From Leptothoe spongobia TAU-MAC 1115 (lineage in GTDB: Bacteria; Cyanobacteriota; Cyanobacteriia; Phormidesmidales; Phormidesmidaceae), in the NCBI RefSeq assembly GCF_018739885.1, contig NZ_JADOES010000032.1:1-58656 (forward strand): a stretch of DNA of 58,656 bases, read 5' to 3'. Shown here piece after piece: positions 42,652 through 51,933 of the stretch. Every line of letters begins with the position of its first letter. Positions within the stretch are counted from its first letter, which is position 1. The translations under genes and the position numbers were made by a program. The notes below the pieces were generated by a model. That model was not told where the DNA came from. It saw nothing but the letters and a program-made list of their open reading frames with translations, and made no database searches.

Positions 42652-44493
42652 TCAAATATTTAAAGAATAGTCTTCCTTACAAGGTGAAAGATTAGGATTA
42701 TAGTAAGCATCATTGCTTATTATCCTATTCCATGTATCCTTCATATAATGTACTTCAGACGCAAATCGCTCTCTCTTTTGGGGATTGTCTTCATAGCCTC
42801 TACTCTTTGATTCATAGTGATAAATCTCAACATGGGGAACGTATATGTTCCTATAACCAGCATCAAGGAACTTAAAGCAAAGGTCAACATCATTAAATGC
42901 TACCTGAATCTTCTCATTAAAACCATTCACGTCCTCAAAACAGGTCCTACGGCACATCAAACAGGCAGCGGTTACTGCTGCATAATTATTTATTGTTTGA
43001 ATTTGATTAAAGTAGCCATGGTCATTGCGTTTAAAGTGCTTATGACTATGCCCGGCAACGCCACCGCTTAAGCACATAACACCAGCATGTTGGATAGTAT
43101 TATCAGGATACAAAAGCTTGACCCCTACAGCTCCAATAGAAGGTCTTTGAGCTTGCTCCACCATAGCTTCTATCCAATCAGGTGTTATTATTTCTGTATC
43201 GTTGTTTAAAAATAGTAAGTAGTCACCATGACTATGGCTCACAGCATAGTTATTTATTTTTGAATAATTAAAAGGGATATTTAGCTGTTTACAACGTAAT
43301 TTTTTAGGGTATTTACTCAACCAATAATCAATTACATCAATCGCTCTTTTTTCTGTACTACCATTATCAATCAACAACACCTCATAGTTTTGATAGGTTG
43401 TCTTATCAAAAATTGAAGAAAGACAAGTATTTAAAGTGTCTCCTAGGTCTCTTGTAGGAATGATAATCGTAACTTTTCCTGCCTCTTTAATGTGATACCT
43501 GACGATATGATGACCGCCTGCTATTGGGAGAACTTGACCAGGCTCATCACGTCTATCTAGAGCATCTTCTATCGCTCTACATGCAGCATCTGTAGCGTAG
43601 CTTTTTGATGCAATAGACCGTGCTGTTGAGCCTTCATGAGCTCGCCAATGATAAAGAACTTTGGGAATATGAAAAATTTTTTCTGTTAGTTCAGTCAGGC
43701 GTAATACAAAATCATAATCCTGGGCACCTTCATACCCTGGCCTAAACCCATTAATTTTCTCAACTAATGAGCGTCGATAAACACCAAAGTGAGACGTATA
43801 CATTCTAGAAAGCAAGGAATCCGGTGCCCAGTCAGTCTTAAAGAATGGAGCAGACAAGCTTCCATCTTCCTCAACCTTATCCTCATCGGAATAAATCATA
43901 TCGGCATCCGGATGCTTGTTGAGCAGCACCACCACCTCATAAAGAGCATTTAGTGCCAACAGATCATCATGATCGAGCAATCCAACAAAATCACCTTGAG
44001 CCATTGTCAATGCACTATTAGATGCATTAGAGATATGCCCATTTACTTCCCTAAACAAGACTTTTATTCTGTTGTCAGACTGCTCATAGCTTAAAAGAGT
44101 TTTTTCTATCTCCGCATCATTCGAACAGTCATCTGCAATACACAATTCCCAATAAGGATACGTTTGACTAACTACAGAATCAATTGTTTGTTTTAGATAG
44201 GCAATAGGTGTCTTAAAAGTAGGCATTATAAGACTTATAGTTGGTTTGTAATTTAGTTCATCAATATCTTTTCTCTGGGAATCTAGATCATATTGAGATG
44301 GACAGTTTTTAAGTAGCCATTTTTGATATTTCCTATCTTTAGAACGATAGAGTGATGTCTCTATTTTTTTGCGTTGCCAAAAGTGTCTTATTTGAGAACT
44401 CTCATCAAAATCCTTATCAATTTGCCTCTGTCTTTCTAAGAGTTCAATCTGTCTCTGTGATAAATACTCTGCGAGTTTAATGTGATTTTCCAT
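42652..44493 (-). CDS. two-domain GT2 glycosyltransferase
   Basis: A 613-residue protein from ATG 44493 with two GT-A domains in series. The first starts near residue 88 (ISLIMPTFKTPIAYLKQTIDS) and carries LLDHDDLL, EDKVEEDG and the YRRSLVEKINGFR segment. The second starts near 316 (VTIIIPTRDLGDTLNTCLSS) with LLIDNGSTE and FLNNDTEI. The N-terminal 85 residues are helical and charged. Such double GT2 enzymes can add two sugars in turn to the chain. There are no membrane segments. Confidence 0.87.
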   Translation of the reverse strand: MENHIKLAEYLSQRQIELLERQRQIDKDFDESSQIRHFWQRKKIETSLYRSKDRKYQKWLLKNCPSQYDLDSQRKDIDELNYKPTISLIMPTFKTPIAYLKQTIDSVVSQTYPYWELCIADDCSNDAEIEKTLLSYEQSDNRIKVLFREVNGHISNASNSALTMAQGDFVGLLDHDDLLALNALYEVVVLLNKHPDADMIYSDEDKVEEDGSLSAPFFKTDWAPDSLLSRMYTSHFGVYRRSLVEKINGFRPGYEGAQDYDFVLRLTELTEKIFHIPKVLYHWRAHEGSTARSIASKSYATDAACRAIEDALDRRDEPGQVLPIAGGHHIVRYHIKEAGKVTIIIPTRDLGDTLNTCLSSIFDKTTYQNYEVLLIDNGSTEKRAIDVIDYWLSKYPKKLRCKQLNIPFNYSKINNYAVSHSHGDYLLFLNNDTEIITPDWIEAMVEQAQRPSIGAVGVKLLYPDNTIQHAGVMCLSGGVAGHSHKHFKRNDHGYFNQIQTINNYAAVTAACLMCRRTCFEDVNGFNEKIQVAFNDVDLCFKFLDAGYRNIYVPHVEIYHYESKSRGYEDNPQKRERFASEVHYMKDTWNRIISNDAYYNPNLSPCKEDYSLNI

Positions 44494-44553
44494 GACCAAA
44501 AATCAATGAAACTGTAGAAATGAACCTCAAGTGGGAGAAACGAATGAAAGGTC

Positions 44554-45549
44554 TTAGGATTTAAAGGCTATCCATTTTTGTCGTATTTTCCAGAACTTAC
44601 TACTTTTCATAGCTTCAATAACATTTTGACAATGCTCCCAGTTCTTTTGGGCTTGTTGCAATTCGGTCTGCGTTCGCTGGAGTTCGGTCTGCATTCGTTG
44701 GAGTTCGGTCTGCGTTCGCTGGAGTTCGGTCTGCGTTCGCTGGAGTTCGGCCTGTGATTTCTGAAACTCTAATGAAATCTTCTCACTGTGGGATCTTAGT
44801 ACAGCATTTTTATCTTTTAGTTCATTATATTCAGTAGCCATTGACCAAGGATATGCCCGAATAATAAACTGAAGTACCTCAGAATCTCTATCACTAAGAA
44901 CCTTATCAACTAAGTCCGAAGGTATGTCGTCTTTGTTTAAATTTGGTGTATAAGGAGTTGAATTAAAGAGAGGCCAATGTACACTGTCTTCTACCTGAAT
45001 AGCATATCCAGACTCTGAAAATAACTGACCTACAGAACTACGAGTGAAAAACCTCAAATGAGTATTATCTAGTAACCCAACCTCTCTATACTCAAATTCC
45101 CCTTCAAGAAGAGATAAACGAACGGCACCATGGGCAATATTAGGAATCGACGCAACTACAAACCCATTGGGATTTAATATCCTTCTTACGGCTTTTAAGA
45201 GTTGCCAGGGATTTTTTATATGCTCTAAGACATCACCAAAAGTGGCGACATCAAACGTCTGCCCTTCAAAAACATCCTCGATTTTGACATAGTCAAGATC
45301 GGCAACAACTACCTCCTTACAATATTTTTCTGCCACCTTAGCAGCCTCTGGGTTTAACTCGACACCAACAACTTCACACCCTTCCTCCCGTAGAAGCTTG
45401 GCAAAATAACCAGTTGCACAACCGAAATCCACTACACGCTTGTTACTCCCTACAAGAGATAGCATTTTGGCTAGGCTACTATTGGCACTTAAATCACTTT
45501 TATTGATGTTGGTAACATCAGGATAATTTTTGAATTCTTTGTTAGACAT
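44554..45549 (-). CDS. methyltransferase with C-terminal heptad coiled coil
   Basis: A 331-residue protein. Residues 1-215 are a class I methyltransferase: VVDFGCATGYFAKLLREEGCEVVGVELNPEA and FDVATFGDVLEHIKNPWQLLKAV. Residues about 240-300 are a coiled coil made of TELQR-TQ units, four of them encoded by near-identical 21-bp repeats at 44662-44745. The tail SSKFWKIRQKWIAFK is a membrane-proximal-looking basic motif common in glycan-cluster proteins. The design resembles chain-terminating methyltransferases such as WbdD, where a coiled coil acts as a length ruler; that parallel is inferred. Confidence 0.8.
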   Translation of the reverse strand: MSNKEFKNYPDVTNINKSDLSANSSLAKMLSLVGSNKRVVDFGCATGYFAKLLREEGCEVVGVELNPEAAKVAEKYCKEVVVADLDYVKIEDVFEGQTFDVATFGDVLEHIKNPWQLLKAVRRILNPNGFVVASIPNIAHGAVRLSLLEGEFEYREVGLLDNTHLRFFTRSSVGQLFSESGYAIQVEDSVHWPLFNSTPYTPNLNKDDIPSDLVDKVLSDRDSEVLQFIIRAYPWSMATEYNELKDKNAVLRSHSEKISLEFQKSQAELQRTQTELQRTQTELQRMQTELQRTQTELQQAQKNWEHCQNVIEAMKSSKFWKIRQKWIAFKS

Positions 45550-45587
45550 ATTTTCTTGATAAACGGAATAAATCTATCTCTGTTTTG

Positions 45588-46916
45588 CTATATCTGCTTT
45601 GGAGAAGGGGAGGAATCTAACCGGTTTGGCTTCACGATTAAATCGATATCTACAGGAATATCAACTGACGCAGTGATTAGTCTCCCGCTGCGTGGCATTT
45701 CGACAGTGAAGACTGTGACATTGTCTAACCAATCGCATGTTGTTGTTGTGTAATCTTCCGCACCTGCGACTGTCAGACTATATCCGCCTGCTCTTAATGG
45801 CAATTTAAAGGAAAATTTAAATGTGAATTTATCACCTGTATTAAGTGATCCAATTGCTACATTCTCTTCTTTCGTATTGCTGCCGAACAACTCATTCCCA
45901 TTCTTGTCACAAATGAAAAAACCTAGAATAAAACTTTCTAGGGGAGCATTGATAGAGACATCTGCTAAGAAGCTAATATTCTCATTGAACTTAAAGATTG
46001 GGCTAGCTATAGCCAAATCACCATTCTCATGAAAAAGTTGAATACGGTCGATTGTCGCACGGCCACTACCTCGACGACTGGGGTTTACTTTTAGCTCCTG
46101 AGAGCTGTTTTTATTATCAGCCGGGAAAACCTGTTGCAATGCATTAGCATGACTACTTTCTTTAGTAGATTGATTTAACTCAATCTCAGTAACTAGCTTC
46201 ATATATTCAATAAAAACGTCATTGGGGGCACCACTGGCATAAAATTTCCCAGCCTCCAGCATAAATGCAGACTTACACAACGTTTTGACAGCACTGGCAT
46301 CATGGGAAACAAATAGCGTAGTCACATTGGCATCCATCAAAGCCTTAATGCGGCGCATACATTTGTGTTGAAAGACCACATCCCCGACTGCCAACGCCTC
46401 ATCAACAATCAAAACTTCTGGTTCCACATGTACGGCAACTGCAAATGCCAGCCTCACAAACATCCCGCTGGAATAGGTCTTAACCGGTTGATCAATAAAA
46501 TCCCCAATATCAGCAAAATCGGCAATCTCATCAAATCGTGCTGCTATTTCATCCTGGCTTAAGCCTAAAATCCGCCCATTAAAAAAAACATTCTGCCGTC
46601 CCGTAAACTCCGGGTTAAAACCACTGCCTAACTCTAATAGCGCTGATACCCGACCATTTACCTTAATATTGCCAGTCGTTGGCTGTAACGTCCCCGCTAT
46701 AATCTGTAGGAGAGTACTCTTGCCAGAGCCATTACGCCCAATAATTCCAATTGTCTCCCCTTTAGGAATCTCTAAATTAATATTCTGCAGCGCCCAAAAC
46801 TCATCCGCCCGCTGCTTTCCCGGTAGCAAAATCTCCTTCAAACGATCCACCGGGCGGTGATACCGTTTGAAAGCCTTAGATACGTTCGTCAGAGAAATTG
46901 AAATATCGTCAGACAT
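45588..46916 (-). CDS. wzt: polysaccharide ABC exporter ATPase with carbohydrate-binding domain
   Basis: A 442-residue Wzt. The ATPase (about 1-240) has Walker A GIIGRNGSGKSTLLQI, a signature segment TYSSGMFVRLAFA and Walker B VEPEVLIVDEALAVGD. The C-terminal domain (about 290-430) is a beta-rich Wzt_C module (IDRIQLFHENGDLAIASPIF, FFICDKNGNELFGSNT, LPLRAGGYSLTVAG), which in O-antigen systems recognises the capped end of the polymer. It pairs with the permease at 47094. Presence of this domain predicts that chain-end modification, perhaps by a cluster methyltransferase, licenses export. Confidence 0.92.
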   Translation of the reverse strand: MSDDISISLTNVSKAFKRYHRPVDRLKEILLPGKQRADEFWALQNINLEIPKGETIGIIGRNGSGKSTLLQIIAGTLQPTTGNIKVNGRVSALLELGSGFNPEFTGRQNVFFNGRILGLSQDEIAARFDEIADFADIGDFIDQPVKTYSSGMFVRLAFAVAVHVEPEVLIVDEALAVGDVVFQHKCMRRIKALMDANVTTLFVSHDASAVKTLCKSAFMLEAGKFYASGAPNDVFIEYMKLVTEIELNQSTKESSHANALQQVFPADNKNSSQELKVNPSRRGSGRATIDRIQLFHENGDLAIASPIFKFNENISFLADVSINAPLESFILGFFICDKNGNELFGSNTKEENVAIGSLNTGDKFTFKFSFKLPLRAGGYSLTVAGAEDYTTTTCDWLDNVTVFTVEMPRSGRLITASVDIPVDIDLIVKPNRLDSSPSPKQI

Positions 46917-47093
46917 AGAAAAAGCAAGTTAACCTAATCTCATCAAAAACCCTGCTTCCTTGGATTACTGAGAGGACGTCTTTCTGGTCCTAATATATCC
47001 AGAAATGAGCCACACCGTATACTCTACAATGCAATCGAGACTCCACCTCCATAGAGGAAATCCCCCTTAAGGACAAAAAAGGTTGCACTGACC

Positions 47094-47999
47094 CTACAGC
47101 ACATCTGCAAATGCTGGACGTAGCTTTTTGTAGCACCAAAAGCCAATTCCAAAAATTATCAACGACAGCCCCGTCGCCGCTGTCCACTCACCCCAGTGGG
47201 TTACCTCACCAATTAAAATCACATCCCGATACATCTCACCAATAGAGGCTAGCGGATTCAACCAAAATACCCACTGCTGAAACGGAGCCGGAATCATCTC
47301 TGCCGGATAGATCAGCGGAGTCGCATAAAACCATAGATTAATAATTACTCCCAGGGTTTGGGGAATATCCCGAATGAACACTGTCAATCCTGCTGTTAGG
47401 TAACCTAGCCCCGCCGTTATCAACAGCTGCGGTAGCCATACCAGTGGTAACAAGAGCAATGTCGGATGCAATGTATTCTCCAAAAACGCCACAAACACCA
47501 GCAGGGCCATTAACCCAAACGTACTCTCTAAAAAACTCGACAGTACTGGGATCAAAGGGAGTAAACTCAGGGGGAAAACCACTTTTTTAACCAGATTCGG
47601 CTGCGCAATCACCGAGCTAGCGGCTTGAATTAAACCACTGCTAAATGCGATCCACGGCAGCAATCCTGCAAATAACCATAGGCCAAATACAAAGGAATTA
47701 TCTGCAGATAGTCCTTTCAGGCTTAGTTTCACCTGCAGCACAATGGCAAACACATAGGTATATATCAACAGCTGGGCCAATTGATTGAGCAATGGCCACA
47801 GATTTCCTAAAATCGAACCCTTATAGCGCGCCTCCATATCTCGCTGCACTAAAGTCTTTAGCAACCCTAGCTTTGCCCATTGGGCCTCATTAAATGGCAC
47901 TAGGGGCTTCAGTCGCAGAAGTTGCCGCCCGGTTAAACGCATCAATGCTCTTAACAATGACTTGATTGGTCTCCATACGACAGTCATAGGTGCAGACAC
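47094..47999 (-). CDS. wzm: polysaccharide ABC exporter permease
   Basis: A 301-residue ABC-2 permease with about six membrane helices. Typical Wzm features are the N-terminal amphipathic segment with LVQRDMEARYKGSILGNLWPLLNQL, the AGLLPWIAFS helix, and YATPLIYPAEMIP and LNPLASIGEMYRDVILIGE near the C-terminus. Start is GTG 47999 or ATG 47987. Followed by wzt in the usual order; both together export undecaprenyl-linked glycan through the inner membrane. Confidence 0.92.
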   Translation of the reverse strand: MSAPMTVVWRPIKSLLRALMRLTGRQLLRLKPLVPFNEAQWAKLGLLKTLVQRDMEARYKGSILGNLWPLLNQLAQLLIYTYVFAIVLQVKLSLKGLSADNSFVFGLWLFAGLLPWIAFSSGLIQAASSVIAQPNLVKKVVFPLSLLPLIPVLSSFLESTFGLMALLVFVAFLENTLHPTLLLLPLVWLPQLLITAGLGYLTAGLTVFIRDIPQTLGVIINLWFYATPLIYPAEMIPAPFQQWVFWLNPLASIGEMYRDVILIGEVTHWGEWTAATGLSLIIFGIGFWCYKKLRPAFADVL

Positions 48000-48099
48000 A
48001 GTTCTTTACCGGATGTACCGCATCAATCTACCAAACAATGGTTACAGTAACGCCTGCCCTAATGGATTCGCTCCTGCCATTAGGATTCTGGATAAATGA

Positions 48100-49251
48100 T
48101 CATGCTTTAAGTGAGTCGACGACGGTCTCAATTTGTTTCAGGCTAAGTTCGGGCCACATGGGTAAACTCAGGACTTCTTGGGCGAGTTGATTGCTAATGG
48201 TTAGGTCGGGATATTGGTCGACATAGATGGGCAGTTTGTCCTGGGGAATGGGGTAATAGATCATGGATCCAATACCGGCCTCGGTGAGAACTTGCTTGAT
48301 GCGATCGCGATTCCCATCTAGCACCCGAATCGTATATTGATGAAACACATGCCCCGCAGATGGAGCAGGCGTAATCACCCCATCCACATCCATCAGTAAC
48401 CGACTATAGTTATCTGCTATCCAGCGTCGTTTATTATTCCACTCATCTATGTGGTGCAGTTTCACCTGTAAAATAGCTGCCTGCATCGCATCGAGACGCG
48501 AATTATACCCCAGTATCAGATTGTTGTAGCGCTCTTTAGCCCCATGAACGCGTAACATACGAGCGGCTTCAGCAATATCATCGTCATTGGTGGTGATGAG
48601 GCCACCATCACCGTAAGCTCCCAGGTTTTTGGTAGGGAAAAATGAAAATGCTCCTACATGGCCGATGGTGCCTACATAGCTTCCCATGAGCTGCTCGCGC
48701 GTTGTTTCCTTACAGTTCTCATGGGAGCCACTGCTGTCACCTTGATAAACCGCTCCAAATGCCTGAGCACAGTCTTCGATCACCTTGAGACTATGCTTAG
48801 CGGCAATCTCCATAATCTGGGCCATGGCGGCTGGATTGCCATAGAGGTGCACTGGCATTATGGCCTTGGTTTTGGTCGTAATTGCAGCCTCAATGAGGTG
48901 TGGGTCGATATTAAACGTATCGGGCCGAATATCGACAAATACTGGCTTCGCTCCCACCGTACTGATGGATTCTGCCGTTGCGAAAAAGCTAAAGGGTGTG
49001 GTGATGACTTCATCCCCAGGCAAGATGCCCATGGCTCGCAGACCAATGACGAGGGCATCGGTCCCGGAATTTACACCAATGGCATGCTTAACCCCCAAAT
49101 AACTGGCCACATCGTTTTCGAATGCCTGGACCACAGGTCCTAGAATGAATTGCCCGGAGTCTAAGACCTGATTGATGGCAGCTTGTACTTCCGCTTTAAT
49201 GGCTTGGTACTGAGGCTTGAGGTCAAGAATGGGGATGTTGATCTGGCTCAC
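48100..49251 (-). CDS. DegT/DnrJ/EryC1 family sugar aminotransferase
   Basis: A 383-residue PLP enzyme starting at GTG 49251. Landmarks: GVNSGTDALVIGLRAMG (cofactor phosphate), EDCAQAFGAVY, and FFPTKNLGAYGDGGLI with the PLP-binding Lys. It resembles FdtB/WecE-type enzymes that transaminate 3- or 4-keto-6-deoxy nucleotide sugars. With RfbA/RfbB or Gmd in the same operon it could make a dTDP- or GDP-amino-dideoxy sugar. No ketoisomerase is recognised nearby. First gene of the minus-strand arm, divergent from the GT4 gene at 49333. Confidence 0.88.
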   Translation of the reverse strand: MSQINIPILDLKPQYQAIKAEVQAAINQVLDSGQFILGPVVQAFENDVASYLGVKHAIGVNSGTDALVIGLRAMGILPGDEVITTPFSFFATAESISTVGAKPVFVDIRPDTFNIDPHLIEAAITTKTKAIMPVHLYGNPAAMAQIMEIAAKHSLKVIEDCAQAFGAVYQGDSSGSHENCKETTREQLMGSYVGTIGHVGAFSFFPTKNLGAYGDGGLITTNDDDIAEAARMLRVHGAKERYNNLILGYNSRLDAMQAAILQVKLHHIDEWNNKRRWIADNYSRLLMDVDGVITPAPSAGHVFHQYTIRVLDGNRDRIKQVLTEAGIGSMIYYPIPQDKLPIYVDQYPDLTISNQLAQEVLSLPMWPELSLKQIETVVDSLKA

Positions 49252-49332
49252 GGTATTTCAATTACCCTAATGGTCTTAATGCTGCAGGGCTCTGCTCTAG
49301 AATCTTAGGACGATTTGTGTCGTCATTTTGCT

Positions 49333-50457
49333 ATGCGTGTTGCCGTTGTCCATGAATGGCTAGCTAGCCATGCTGGTTCTGAGAAAGTTGTGGAGCAAAT
49401 TTTGCAGCTTTATCCAGAAGCCGATCTATTCAGCTTGGTGGATTTTTTGTCGCCAGAACAGCGGCATTTTATTGGACATCGTTCTGTACAAACATCATTT
49501 ATTCAAAGGCTGCCGTTTTCAAAACGAGTCTTTCGACAATATTTACCCCTGATGCCCCTGGCCGTTGAGCAGTTTGATTTGTCTGCTTACGATGTAGTGA
49601 TTTCCAGCAACCATGCGGTAGCTAAGGGGGTACTAACGGCACCTCATCAGTTACATATCAGCTATGTGCATACTCCCATTCGCTATGCCTGGGACTTACA
49701 ACATCAATATCTACGACAAGCAGGATTAGAAGGTGGCCTCAAGGGAGGTATCACTCGCCTGATTTTGCACTATCTGCGGCTATGGGATACCGTCAGTGCG
49801 AATCGGGTGGATCGATTTCTAGCCAATTCTCAGTTTATTGCGAAGCGGATTTGGCGTGCCTATCGTCGACCGGCAACGGTGATTTATCCACCAGTCGATG
49901 TGTCGCGATTTGAGTGGCAACATCCCCGTGACAACTTCTACTTAACGGTGTCTAGATTTGTTCCTTATAAACGAGTAGACCTGACGGTAGAGGCATTTAA
50001 CCAGTTGGGTCTACCACTGGTGATAATTGGAGACGGCTCCGACTGGCAACGGATTAAGGCCATGGCGGGTCCGAATATTCGCTTATTAGGCAAGCAAACT
50101 GATGCGGTGGTGACGGATCATATGCAACGGTGCAAGGGGTTTATTTTTCCAGCGGAGGAAGATTTTGGGATTACCCCAGTGGAGGCTCAAGCTGCCGGAA
50201 GCCCTGTGATTGCATTTGGTCGAGGGGGGGTCACTGAAACAGTCATCCATGGAAAAACCGGCATTCTATTTCCGGAACAGACAGTTGACAGTCTGGTACA
50301 GGCCGTAAAATCCTTTGAGGTGGGTATGTATGAATTAAACCGAGAAAATCTAAGATACCAGGCAGAACAATTTTCGATCCAACGCTTTCATGACCAATTT
50401 CGTACCTGTATTGAGCAAACCTATACAGGCTTCTTGCAAGGTAATCCCTTAGAGTAG
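49333..50457 (+). CDS. GT4 family glycosyltransferase
   Basis: A 374-residue GT-B enzyme from ATG 49333 (the frame opens six codons earlier with TTG). The N-terminus MRVAVVHEWLASHAGSEKVV resembles WcaC/WbaZ-type mannosyltransferases. The C-terminal nucleotide-sugar motif is GFIFPAEEDFGITPVEAQAAGSPVIAFGRGG. It heads the plus-strand arm with the priming transferase and ligase-like genes, so it probably adds one of the first sugars after the primer. Confidence 0.88.
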   Translation: MRVAVVHEWLASHAGSEKVVEQILQLYPEADLFSLVDFLSPEQRHFIGHRSVQTSFIQRLPFSKRVFRQYLPLMPLAVEQFDLSAYDVVISSNHAVAKGVLTAPHQLHISYVHTPIRYAWDLQHQYLRQAGLEGGLKGGITRLILHYLRLWDTVSANRVDRFLANSQFIAKRIWRAYRRPATVIYPPVDVSRFEWQHPRDNFYLTVSRFVPYKRVDLTVEAFNQLGLPLVIIGDGSDWQRIKAMAGPNIRLLGKQTDAVVTDHMQRCKGFIFPAEEDFGITPVEAQAAGSPVIAFGRGGVTETVIHGKTGILFPEQTVDSLVQAVKSFEVGMYELNRENLRYQAEQFSIQRFHDQFRTCIEQTYTGFLQGNPLE

Positions 50458-50490
50458 TTAGGTTATCGCTCTCGGCCAGATTTAATAATC

Positions 50491-51933
50491 ATGACGCTCT
50501 CTCAGCCGACTAAACCTGCGATCGCACCCCTCCAAGTCAACGCTCACCCTGCTTACATGGTGACAGCGTTAGTCGCGAGCGATGCCCTGTGTTTAAGTTT
50601 TGCCGGTATTGCCAGTGTTTATATTCGTCTATGGTTCAACGGAGTGTATGAGCCCCCACTTTACTGGGAATTATGGCCCCTGCTCAGTCTTTTTTTACTA
50701 GGCTATGGCCTTTCAGGTCTTTACCCAGGCCACGGCATTGGCCCTGTGGAAGAACTGCGACGCTTAACCCTAACCACGACACTGCTCTATCTCACCCTTG
50801 GCTCAGCCATCTTTCTATTTCGGGATTTAGAGCTATATTCCCGAGGAGTATTTTTGATGGCCTGGGGGCTATCGATTATTGTGCCGCTGCTGGGGCGATA
50901 TGCACTGCGCGCCCTAGTTGCTAAACGATCCTGGTGGGGATATCCAGTCTTAGTATTGGGAGCTGGTGAAACCGGAGCCCTTGTCATCCGTACATTGCAT
51001 CGCCAGCCAGCCTTAGGCCTTAAACCGGTGGCGGTGCTCGATGATGATGTCAATAAACACGGTAGCCTCGAAGGGGTACCAGTGATTGGTAACTTAGCCC
51101 AAGCCCCTGCTCTGGCTAACCGCGACCATATACCCTACGCCATTATGGCCATGCCAGGGGTGCATCGCGACCGATTACTTTACGTTGCACAGCGATACGG
51201 TCGTGCATTTCCTCATCTACTGATTATCCCTGACCTCTTTGGCATGGCAAGTCTGTGGGTCGCCGCTCGCGATCTTGGCGGCGTTCTCGGTCTGGAATCT
51301 CGGCAACAACTATTACTACCAGGCCCCAAACTCACCAAAAGTCTGCTTGATCAGTGTTTGACCATAATCGTTGGCCTCGTTTGTTTACCCTTGATTGTTC
51401 TGACGGCTCTGGCCATTCACCTCGATTCGTCGGGACCCATTTTTTATGCCCAGGTCCGTATCGGGCGTCGGGGGCGTCCCTTCAAAGCCTGGAAATTTCG
51501 CACCATGGTACCCAATGCGGACAAAGTTCTCAAGGAGTACCTAAACAGTCAGCCAGAACTGCGTGACACTTGGAACCAAGACCGCAAACTCAAATATGAC
51601 CCCCGCATTACTCGCTTGGGCCGTTGGTTACGACGAACAAGCCTGGATGAACTGCCTCAACTTTGGAACGTGCTACGGGGTGAAATGAGTTTAGTGGGGC
51701 CACGTCCCATCGTCCATGATGAGGTGCGTCGTTATGCTGACAAGTTCGAACTCTACACTCAGGTACTACCAGGGCTTACAGGTCTATGGCAGGTCTCAGG
51801 TCGCAACAACATCACCTACGAAGAACGGGTAAATCTTGACGCCTATTACGTACGGAACTGGTCAGTTTGGCTGGATCTCTACATTTTAATCAGAACAGTA
51901 TGGGTAGTCCTAATGGGGGATGGTGCATATTAA
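50491..51933 (+). CDS. polyprenyl glycosylphosphotransferase (WbaP/WcaJ type)
   Basis: A 480-residue priming enzyme. About five N-terminal membrane helices are followed by a Rossmann-like PF13727 region (WWGYPVLVLGAGETGALVIRTL). The C-terminal catalytic domain has FYAQVRIGRRGRPFKAWKFRTM, SLDELPQLWNVLRGEMSLVGPRP and LPGLTGLWQVSGRNN. It transfers a sugar-1-phosphate to undecaprenyl phosphate; WbaP homologues use UDP-galactose, WcaJ UDP-glucose. It overlaps the next gene by 14 bases. Confidence 0.93.
   Translation: MTLSQPTKPAIAPLQVNAHPAYMVTALVASDALCLSFAGIASVYIRLWFNGVYEPPLYWELWPLLSLFLLGYGLSGLYPGHGIGPVEELRRLTLTTTLLYLTLGSAIFLFRDLELYSRGVFLMAWGLSIIVPLLGRYALRALVAKRSWWGYPVLVLGAGETGALVIRTLHRQPALGLKPVAVLDDDVNKHGSLEGVPVIGNLAQAPALANRDHIPYAIMAMPGVHRDRLLYVAQRYGRAFPHLLIIPDLFGMASLWVAARDLGGVLGLESRQQLLLPGPKLTKSLLDQCLTIIVGLVCLPLIVLTALAIHLDSSGPIFYAQVRIGRRGRPFKAWKFRTMVPNADKVLKEYLNSQPELRDTWNQDRKLKYDPRITRLGRWLRRTSLDELPQLWNVLRGEMSLVGPRPIVHDEVRRYADKFELYTQVLPGLTGLWQVSGRNNITYEERVNLDAYYVRNWSVWLDLYILIRTVWVVLMGDGAY

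Noticed and set aside
44662..44745. 21-bp repeats as a non-coding satellite or CRISPR-like array
   Set aside because: They are in frame inside a gene, have no spacers, and encode heptads of a coiled coil.
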